A DNA stretch of 64,000 nucleotides from Brienomyrus brachyistius (Eukaryota > Chordata > Actinopteri > Osteoglossiformes > Mormyridae), in the NCBI RefSeq assembly GCF_023856365.1, contig NC_064544.1, forward strand, positions 24,962,399 to 25,026,398, read 5' to 3'. Below, piece by piece: positions 44,871 through 53,010 of this stretch (positions are counted from its first letter, which is position 1; each line of letters opens with the position of its first letter). Under the pieces are notes generated by a model. That model ran no database searches. It saw only the letters and a program-made list of their open reading frames with translations, and was not told the origin of the DNA. Both the position numbers and the translations under genes were made by a program.

Positions 44871-46030
44871 CCTTTTCGACCGATTTCTTCGCGCTTCTCG
44901 GTGGAAAAAGTTGCCGGGCAGTCGCCAAAAAGTACGACCAAGAAAATCTTACTTTCATTTCGACACGGTAAATTTTCTTTTCCAGTTTAGACAGTTTTAT
45001 TAATTGGGGCATTTTGACGAGCATACGGTTATCGTTTTTTAGCCGTGCTAAACAAAAACGTTGCTATGCTAACATTTAGCCGGCTATGCTCTTTCAATAA
45101 ATCGGTGGTTATCTTCACACAAGTGTGGTCGTAATTCTTAATCTTGCATGTCCAGTATTATATCTGTCGTCAAGCGCGATGTTAGCTTCAGAGGGAAGAC
45201 GTGACGTTAGAACATTAACGTCAATTAGAACATAATTTTTTTGAGTAAATACGTTGATAATGGCATAACTAGACATTTCGTTATTATTTCCTGAAATAGT
45301 TTAGAAAGAAAAATGCTGCATTGTCAGTTGTGTGATCGTGCATTTGAATCAGTACTAACATTTTGTCAGCACATGAAAATCCACAGCCATGTCCCTAATT
45401 GTAATTTTAAGTGTGGTATTCCAGATTGCTCTAGATCCTTTAGAAAGTTTGTAGCATTTAAGTCATATATATACAGGGACCATAAAAGAAAGGCTGCAAA
45501 GACTTCTACAGACCAAATTGGAGTAGAACTGTATGTTTCTGCTTTTATTTGTCACATTGATTTCTGTGAAGTTAGATGTAGTGATTTAAAAAGTTTATTT
45601 TCTCACCTTAAGTGTCATATCAAGGAAGGTGTTACAGTCCCTTGCCCATTTAGATGCAACAAAAGTTTTTCTGTTGTTTCAACATTTACCTCTCATTTGT
45701 CAAGAAAAACATCGAAAGTGTTCAGTGGAAAGACTGGGCCATAATATTATTGAATCAGATGTTTCAGGGCAGTTGTGCACATCTCCAAGTGATGTGGATA
45801 AACATTCTGACACTTGCTCTAGAGAGGGTGGTGAGCAGTCAGATATAGGCTTGTTACCAGAAAATGTAGATGAATCTCTGTTTTTGAAGAATATGGCACT
45901 TTTTTACTTAAAGCTTCAGGCAAAGTTGATTCTCCCAGCATCTGTTATTCAAACAGTAATTGAAGGTTTGCAGGACATACATGACATTAGCCAATCACAT
46001 TTACTACACAGACTTAATGAAAATTTGGCT

Positions 46031-47524
46031 AGATTCGCCTCGGCCGACAGGGCGATCCGTGGGCTCGTTCCACAGGGTTTGTCTTAGAGGTACGGAAACC
46101 GCCACCATTTAAGACAATGTCAGCCTCTGATTATTCGGGTCCCTCGACCTATATAATTCCCAAAGGCTCAGTGTCTGCCAATTACTGAGCATGTGGGTGC
46201 CTCGGAGATTAAGCCGATGTTTACCCGAACCACACGTACGTTCACCTCAGAGGCTCAGCCGGGGGCAGCCCATATCATAACATGTGTCAACCTCAGCGGC
46301 TGTGACGGCGCACCTTTTGTTGCGGTAGTTTGTACGAGGTTTTACTTTGGGCTCGTCTCAGGGACTCCGCCGATGCTGCCCATTGTCTTACCATGTGAGC
46401 GTCTCAGGGACTATGCCCGGTGCCTAGGAACATAGTGTGTACGCCCCTCAGAGGGTAGACCGGTACCTTTCATCAGCATGTGTTGACCTCAGAGGTTAAG
46501 TCGGCCCGTAACTGAGCGTCTGCGAACTCCAGAGGTGCGGTTTTGGTATCCACCTAACTTAACTTGGGCAGTCGAGTTTGGGACCCGGATAAAGGGGATT
46601 TAACCCAGAGGCTGCAAGATAGTATTTACCACTTTAGTCCTACTCAGGATAGAAGCCCAATCTGGAAAGTTTATAAAAGGTTAGCAAATCAGACAGTCAT
46701 GAAGTAATCAAGACAACATTTATTAAACATATTACAATATCCAATCATTGACATGTGGCCACACATACTTGTAAATACAATTTGACAAATACAATATAAA
46801 ACCATCACATACCTCAGCTGAGAGTGCACAAAGTTCTGCGGAAAGTATCTGACTACAGATGGACTTTCACGCAGTTCTCTGTGGGAGCTCTGATTACAGA
46901 GTGACTCCCCGACCTCTTCTGAGGCCCTTCCTTAAGTATCCCAACCAGGTGATGGCATGTCTCTGAAGATTGACCAATTTCGGTCAATAGTTTATTTTAG
47001 GGCCATTGCTGGCCTTGGTTCTCAAGTCCCCAGCCAATCAGATCACTTTGGGGGGTGGTTATAATTCCCTTGTTCTACCATGTGGGAGGCTCTCTCATTT
47101 TTGTAGATTTAGCCAAATTATCTATATTTCCCTTGGGGAAAGTTCTACTGTCTTAAATCTGAGAGTATAATACTCCTCGTCTCATGCCTATTCAAACGAG
47201 ACCAAACATGCGTGTATTTGTCCCTAACATCTATGTGTGGTGAGTTATCCTATTTCTAGTGGAAAAGGTGTCTGTGTCTGGGGACTGACAGCTGTTGTTC
47301 TGTGGATTGATTGTGGAACTCCGGCCACTCCAGGGGGTGAAAGGTCTTGCTTTTTCTGTATTGCTCCAGTTATTCTCAGGAGCCGGCAGGGCTTTGCATT
47401 CCTTAAAAGGGGTGGTTTGAAGAGTTGAGTCCAGTCTTGCCTGGGCCAGCGGAGCTCTGAAATAGACTGCTGCAGGCTGGTCAGATTTGGGGCCTGCAAG
47501 ACCTATATGTTTTATGTCCTTACA
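46031..47524 (-). mobile_element. Partial 1.77-kb-type LTR inside the transposase gene
   Basis: Nearly identical to 28611-30108, with a handful of substitutions and small indels. It ends at the same TGTAAGG terminus (minus strand) but lacks the last 270 bp of the other copy. Because transposase sequence is missing on the same side, one deletion probably removed both the LTR end and adjacent gene sequence after insertion. It contains the same poly(A) signal and palindrome array. Confidence 0.8.
46075..46526. repeat. Second copy of the CCTCAGAGG-type array
   Basis: Same order and spacing of cores as at 28652-29106, with isolated substitutions, so the array predates the spread of these LTR copies. 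Confidence 0.75.
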
Positions 47525-48981
47525 GTTTTGATGTGTAGAGAACAAGACTTTAAGTACTTTGTTCAAGACTTGATCCTTACCTCTCTGGTAAAAGACCTTA
47601 AAGACCTTGAGGAAAATGGGATTGCATTTGCCGATGGAAAGATACACAGAGAAACAGTGTGTGCAATAGTAGGAGATAATCTTGGATCACATTACATCGA
47701 TGGATTTGTTGAAAATTTCAGTAGGAGTACAAATTTTTGTCGATTCTGTGAAATTGACCGAGAAACATTTCAGTCAGCACCGCTGTCCAAGGCAAAAACA
47801 CGAACTGTGAATTCATATGAGCAGAATATTAAGGATTTAGATTCATGTGGTGCTGGTAGTGTAGCTGGTGTGAAATGTAATTCGCCGTTTAATGATCTGA
47901 AGCATTTTCATGTTTGCCAGCCAGGACTGCCTCCTTGTCTTGGACATGACCTTTTTGAAGGGGTTGTGTCCTGCGATATTGCATTGTATATCGCTAGGCT
48001 TGTTAACCATGAGAAACAGTTCACATACCTTGAACTAAATCGTCGGATTAATCAGTTCAGGTACCTTGGCAATGATGCACATGATAAACCATGTGAAGTT
48101 CAACCTGGTAGTATGAAATTAGGTGGGCATACAGTTCAGAATTGGTGTCTGCTCAGGCTTTTACCTGTTTTGGTGGGGGAAAAGATTGCTAGTCCATCTG
48201 AAAATGAAGTATGGCTGTTGGTACTGCAGCTCAGGGAAATAGTAGAATTTATTTGTTCTCCTGCAATTAGCGTTGACCAGATAGCTTATTTGTCAGTCCT
48301 AACTGATGAATACATTGAAACTAGAATGAAGATTTTTCCAAGCCATCCACTTAAGCCAAAATATCACTACATGTGTCATTATCCTGAACTTATTGATCGA
48401 TTTCGTCCTTTGATTCGTTTATGGACACTCCGTTTTGAAAGTAAGCATTCATTCTTCAAGCAGTGTACAAGAAAATTGCACAATTTTAAGAATTTGAGTG
48501 CTACATTAGCAGAAAGACATCAACTTCATCAATACCTACATGAAGGGAATCACTTCTCTGGCGGTTGTGTTGTAGAGAGAGGGACAGAGTTTGAATTAAA
48601 TGACTTCAATGATGACATTAAGAGATCTGTCGCCTCCCTTGATTTTTAGTTAGGGAATACAGTGGCAGCTAGTGAAGTGACTGTAAAAGGCACACTGTAC
48701 AAAAAAAACATGCATGTGGTTTTAGAAAGAAATGAAGAGGGGATTGTTTTTGGGAAGATTCAGTTAATTCTAGTTAACAACTCTTCCAATGTGTATTTTG
48801 TCACAAAGAAATATCAGGCTTTCTGTCTCATTGATCAAGGAGTTCACTGCTTGAGTTCACAACACAATGGCTATTTATGCATAAGTCAAGAAAACTTACC
48901 TGATTACTATCCTCTACCTGAGTACTCTTTGTGTGGCCTGTCTGTCATCGCTCTTCACCATTCTTTTCCCTTTCTAGAGTG

Positions 48982-50404
48982 ATGTCTGAGTTGGAGGAAA
49001 AGATTAAGCATTCTATTTTGTCAGTGCTGCCAAAGCTTCCTGAGGATACACTAAAAAAGTTAGTTGACAAGCTTTTAGAGCATGGAATTGAAGATTTGGA
49101 AGATCTGGTATATGTAAAAGAAGATGACATATTGGAGTACTTACGACCTATTCTATGCCGAAAACTACTCTGTGCCTGGAAAAATCAAGGTAAAGTAGAA
49201 AAGAAAATAAATGGAGAAGGACAATTTACAACTGTTATTATTGTATAATTCTTCAATTAATACATGATTTATTCATCAATTTGACTCCAGAATAAAAAAG
49301 CAGCACTGAAGTTTACCATTTGCCTGAGCCTCAGTCAGCTTCCTCAAGCTCCTCAAGATGCAGCCCAACCTCTTCTGCATCATTGTCATCAAATATGTCT
49401 GCTTCCTGGCTTGAAACTTTTCAAGTGCCCTGGAACTCAATGCCGGCTGGTATACAGAATGCAATTGCTAGTGGTCAAAGACCTACCCCAACTGATAGAT
49501 GGCAAATGATTAGAGTCCTTGCTGATGAAATGCGGAAACATGAAGCAAATCCAAGAAGGTCACAGTGTCTCACAGTTGTCCGTCAAATAGTCAGGCAATA
49601 TCCCAAAAGTTTTGCTGACATGATTTGTGACAGACAGGTTGGAAGTGGGCATGGCTCTCTTCTGTCACAGCTCAAGATATGCATAGAGCATCTTAACCAT
49701 ATCAATACACTTAGTCGGCATCGTATCCAAAGCAGTGAAAGCAGAATCACAAAAAGGAAATGTTCCACTGACTCCTATGGTTGTACAAGGTGGCAGCCTG
49801 AACCTGCACCTGGGGAAAGTTATGACAGTCTTGAAGTGAACCGTAAAAGGTTGGAAGAGATTTTTCTTCATGAAGGATGCGCTGGAGCAGGAGCTGATGG
49901 AGATAACATATTGTCTTCAGCGCTCCATGATAAATGCAATCCCATCTCCTACGATTGCTGATTTAAAAATCAACTGGCCCTACCTTTTCATGCCCAGGTT
50001 TATGTACAGCCATTTTGAACTTCTGACAGACAAAAATGTTATTAGACAGCTCGAAAAGTCAATCCAAGAATGTGGAACGAAAATGATTGAGTTTTTCAAA
50101 AGCAAGCCAACCAACGACAATGTCCGAACAATCCTTGGCAAAGAAGAAGAGGACATGACCGCCCTTGTTCTACAGCTGCTCCTTGCACACTTCAAGGAGA
50201 AGATGGATGGGCTCATTCTTCAAACAGAGGTGAGCTTAATTAATATAAATAAATAAATACACATATGTAAGGTTTCTGTTTTATTGTGCACTAACTTGTG
50301 TTCTCTTTTCGTCATTTATTTATTTAACTTAAGGCACATGCAAGTCCTGCAGATGTCGAGGGAACCCTCAATCTGCCTGAGAGTCCTCGACTGATCATTC
50401 TTGG
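48982..50404 (+). pseudogene. SAM-domain (SAMD3-like) gene, partial
   Basis: Exon 1 starts MSELEEKIKHSILSVLPKLP at 48982 and encodes a SAM-type helical domain (LPEDTLKKLVDKLLEHGIED, ILEYLRPILCRKLLCAWKNQ). It ends at a donor-like caag/gtaaag near 49190. A second exon from about 49308 contains a Ser-rich linker, FQVPWNSMPAGIQNAIASGQ, PTPTDRWQMIRVLADEMRKH and IVRQYPKSFADMI. A frameshift lies near 49880, followed by PSPTIADLKINWPYLFM, a donor gag/gtgagc at 50228, and a short third exon (50335-50404, LPESPRLIILG, then gtatgt). The C-terminal exons are absent. It resembles fish proteins annotated as SAMD3-like. No promoter of its own is seen. Its start overlaps the transposase stop. Confidence 0.7.
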
Positions 50405-50701
50405 TATGTCAAGTCAAATGCATCGTTTTCTATAGAAAGAAAGAGATATTTTTCATTATATCCAAACTTTCTAGATACTGCTTAAATCGTTTTGTGATTC
50501 CTTACTTGAAACAATGCTAGACTGCTAAGTCTCTTATAACAGTGCTGATGAAAACAGCAAGGTCACAATAATCAGTATAAAATTGTGTGTTGACATAACC
50601 CTACTTTAGAGCAGATGCATTGTAAAACTCTGAGATCAAAAAGTACTGTAAGAGCAAAAAGTAATACTCTGCTGATACATTGTACTGGATAAGATACCTG
50701 G

Positions 50702-50704
<3 letters not shown>
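50405..50704. other. Intron-like remainder
   Basis: AT-rich sequence after the gtatgt donor, with no further exon recognised. Confidence 0.4.
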
Positions 50705-50748
<44 letters not shown>

Positions 50749-50796
50749 ACTCACTCACTCACACATACACACACACACACAGACACACACACACAT
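50705..50796. repeat. (CT)n/(CACT)n/(AC)n microsatellite
   Basis: Pure CT repeat passing into ACTC and then AC repeats. Confidence 0.97.
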
Positions 50797-50951
50797 AAAT
50801 ATGAAGATTCTAAACAACTACTCAATACTGGATACTTGAATTATGCCCCACAAGAGCAAAAATATGGACGTTAGAACATTTCATTAAACTTTAAAATCTA
50901 GGTAAGCTAAAGTTAATTTTTTGAGTAAATACGTTGATAGTGACATAACTA

Positions 50952-51481
50952 CACTGCAAAAATTAAAACTTTCAATGTGGCATCTTTTAAGGTAGATGTA
51001 ATACAGAGGTAATTCAAAAAGAGATCAATGTCCACATTGAATTATGTCATGTGAGATCACAATGTTAATGCTCTTTAATATCGACATGAAGTGGTATGCT
51101 TTGAAACTACTGAATTGCAAAATTTATTGGATTCTATGTTCGCATAAGTGCTAGCACCTGGGTACTTAATTTAGTAAAGGCTTCAAACTTACTTCAATCA
51201 AAAGTGCAAGGCAAATGTCTGTCCATCTTAACTCGAATTGAAAAGCATCTCAATTAAAATGTTTCTTTCAATGTGAATTTATAACATTTTAATGTGTCAT
51301 TGTTTTCATGCAGTTGACTTTGATATTTCTCAACTTTTCTCACTACTTATATATTACAGTATCACTGTAAATATTACACTTCTACAGCAACATTCTGTAT
51401 TTGCTGTAAAAATACAGAAAATGGCTGGCAACTCTGCTGCCAGTATTATGCTGTAAATTTACAGTGAAATTTTTTACAGTG
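50952..51481. mobile_element. CACTG-ended MITE
   Basis: It starts CACTGCAAAAATTAAAAC and ends in the complement of CACTGTAAAAAATTTCAC, giving about 15 bp of imperfect inverted repeat. Further ctgtaaat and tacagt units occupy the right 150 bp. The CACT(G) ends are compatible with a CACTA-type non-autonomous element, but no clear 3-bp target duplication is visible. Confidence 0.55.
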
Positions 51482-51482
51482 T

Positions 51483-52405
51483 AGGTTCGGGGGAACCTAA
51501 CTGTCCTGCAGGAACGTATGCAGCTGGCTAAACGATGGACGGATGGGAGTGGTGGAGGGTCGTGTGCCTGGCAGCTCTTTCCGTGGAGGACATTGAAGAC
51601 ATCTACCTATTCGGAACCATGATTACAGGTATTATGCTGATTGGATTAGGCATTGCCCTGGTTTATCAAAGATTGAAGAAGACGGTGACAGCCGCTCAAA
51701 GCCCCACTAAGCTGGCCGGAATGATTGATGGAGTGGGCAGAGCTGTTAGCACTCAGACTGTGACAATTGATCGCAAACTGGATAACATCATGGAGAAGCT
51801 CACAGCTTTGCAAAAATTATTGGATGGCGGAGACCAGCGTGGACATTAGTGGAGCTGGAAATTACGGCTTCTCGCATGGAAACCCAAACAACCCTATTCT
51901 ATCAAGTTTTTGGCTCCCCCCAATCAGCACAGGCCTCGGCCAAGGCCGCTGCTGAACTAACAACTCCCCCAGAAGAACAAGGCAGTGAGACTCTCTTGAA
52001 TTCCTCTCCCTCAATCCCAAGGACTTACCGCACCCTCCCCCCATCCAACGCCCTCGGCGCTTCATACCCCCAGCGTGAACAGGCGGTCTGGTGACCAGCG
52101 CCTCCATGGCTGCAGGACTGGATGGCTGTCTGTCTCTGCTGGACTACCTCCACCACCCATTTTCCCCTACCCGTTGCAAGTCGTGTCATTTTTATGTTGT
52201 ACGGTGTAATGACCATGTGCTTATGTTGCTGAGGTGTTTTTTTTTGGTTCTCACAATGTACTCCCCACTGGAGTACAATCTGGGGGCTGTTTTTTTTATT
52301 CTCCTCCTTTCTCCTCATGTTATCCTGTTTCTCTTCTTCTCTCTTCCCCTGTCTCCTGACCGGTCTACCCCCTACTGTGATGTTTGTGTATATGTATGGT
52401 TGGTT
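51483..52405 (+). repeat. Membrane-protein repeat, longer copy
   Basis: Second and more complete copy of the repeat at 1131-1778. It includes a 5' part with an ATG at 51535 and the 3' untranslated-like part. Relative to the first copy it is cut at atatgtatgg by the mini-element at 52406, so its own poly(A) tail is missing. The first copy stays CT-rich near 1300-1350; here a different insert of about 55 bp (52245-52300) is present. Confidence 0.65.
51535..51849 (+). CDS. Small single-pass membrane protein of an unknown repeat (104 aa)
   Basis: The frame starts MDGWEWWRVVCLAALSVEDI. It has one strong transmembrane segment (YLFGTMITGIMLIGLGIALVY, about residues 29-49) followed by a basic stop-transfer RLKK. 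A C-terminal amphipathic region (TIDRKLDNIMEKLTALQKLL) has heptad-like spacing and could form a coiled coil. A further frame (51849-52094) continues with EITASRMETQTTLF and a Pro/Ser-rich tail, so the original protein may have been longer, with a shift near 51845. I recognise no family. The topology resembles small viral or transposon-associated membrane proteins, but that is speculation. Confidence 0.4.
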   Translation: MDGWEWWRVVCLAALSVEDIEDIYLFGTMITGIMLIGLGIALVYQRLKKTVTAAQSPTKLAGMIDGVGRAVSTQTVTIDRKLDNIMEKLTALQKLLDGGDQRGH

Positions 52406-52532
52406 TTTCCGAGATGGCGCCACGGTAGGCAGCTAGTTACCTCAGCTCCCAGCTCGTTTTGCTAGCTGTCTGGAGCTGCGTTAACATGCAATTTCCCCAC
52501 TGTGGGATCAATAAAGTACTATCAATCAATTA
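52406..52532 (+). mobile_element. Mini-element joining LINE 5' and 3' ends
   Basis: It begins tttttccgagatggcgccac, similar to 5' ends of fish L1-type LINEs with a YY1-like AGATGGCGCC core, and ends gcaatttccccactgtggga, then tcaataaagta, a common fish LINE 3' tail. Only about 127 bp separate the two, so it looks like an internally deleted, SINE-like LINE derivative. Confidence 0.5.
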
Positions 52533-52626
52533 TTCTTGGTCAAACTTAATAGATATATATATATACAATGAACCCTGATATATACAATGAAACTGGGTGT
52601 ATATAAAATGACAGCAGATATGTATA

Positions 52627-52913
52627 TGTCACGAGTCGTGGGCAACGATCGCGAGCAGAGAGCGGCGATCGTGCGGAAGGAGCAGGCAGGCAACAGTATA
52701 CGGGAAAACGGGGGTTTATTCTGGCTTCGGGGAGCCGGGAACACTGGACGCAGACTGACATCAATGACAGACCCCGCAAACTGGGGAGACCAGGACTTAA
52801 ATACACGGAACAAGACAGCAGGAAACAAGACACGACTGGGCAGGATCAGGAAATCACACGTGGGTAATTAGGGGGCGTGGCACACAGGAGGAGCGGACGA
52901 GCCGGGCATGACA
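52627..52913 (-). repeat. 3' LTR of the complete element
   Basis: TGTCACGAGTCG to GGGCATGACA on the plus strand. On the minus strand it has a TTAAGTCC block, AATAAACCC and paired GATCGC/GCGATC arms near its end. Confidence 0.9.
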
Positions 52914-52984
52914 GAACCCCCCCCCAAAGGCGCGCTACACCGGGCGCGCCAAGGAAGGGGGCGACGGACGGGACGAGGCAGAAC

Positions 52985-53010
52985 AGGACCTGGAAAACAA
53001 GAACAGAATT
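52985..53010 (-). promoter_or_regulatory. Conserved 3'-splice-site-like sequence
   Basis: On the minus strand: a T-rich tract then CAG/GTCCTG (gttcttgttttccaggtcc). The equivalent site is kept in the copies at about 26048-26062, 36935-36953 and, in plus orientation, 63980-64000, each as pyrimidine tract plus CAG/GT. It lies near the 3' end of the interior, after the ORF. Confidence 0.5.

Larger units (their letters stand above)
45313..48982 (+). pseudogene. C2H2-zinc-finger transposase-like gene, interrupted
   Basis: The ATG at 45313 follows a tttag acceptor-like site. The N-terminus has C2H2-type fingers (CQLCDRAFESVLTFCQHMKIH, then CGIPDCSRSFRKFVAFKSYI, CHIDFCEVRCSDLKSLFSHLKCH). A frame change occurs near 45706. 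The next frame runs to LHRLNENLARF at 46030, where the LTR piece 46031-47524 begins. After it the frame resumes LMCREQDFKYFVQDL, then GDNLGSHYIDGFVENFS, FCRFCEIDRE, PGLPPCLGHDLFEGVVSC, LKPKYHYMCHYPELIDRF and IRLWTLRFESKHSFFKQC. A TAG at 48647-48649 precedes a C-terminal domain ending SLCGLSVIALHHSFPFLE. Compared with family members as I remember them, well over 100 residues are missing at the LTR. Inactive as it stands. Confidence 0.75.
44880..50404 (+). mobile_element. CACTA/EnSpm-like two-gene transposon, decayed
   Basis: The unit holds a zinc-finger transposase gene followed by a SAM-domain gene in the same direction, a pair I recognise as recurring in fish genomes. At the left, about 44900-44970 looks like a 5' untranslated exon ending cacggtaaat (a donor-like site). 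Terminal inverted repeats were not found, so the limits are those of the recognisable genes. Assignment to CACTA/EnSpm rests on the GHDLFEGVV block of the transposase, similar to the HDLLEGV-type motif of animal elements, and needs testing. Confidence 0.55.
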
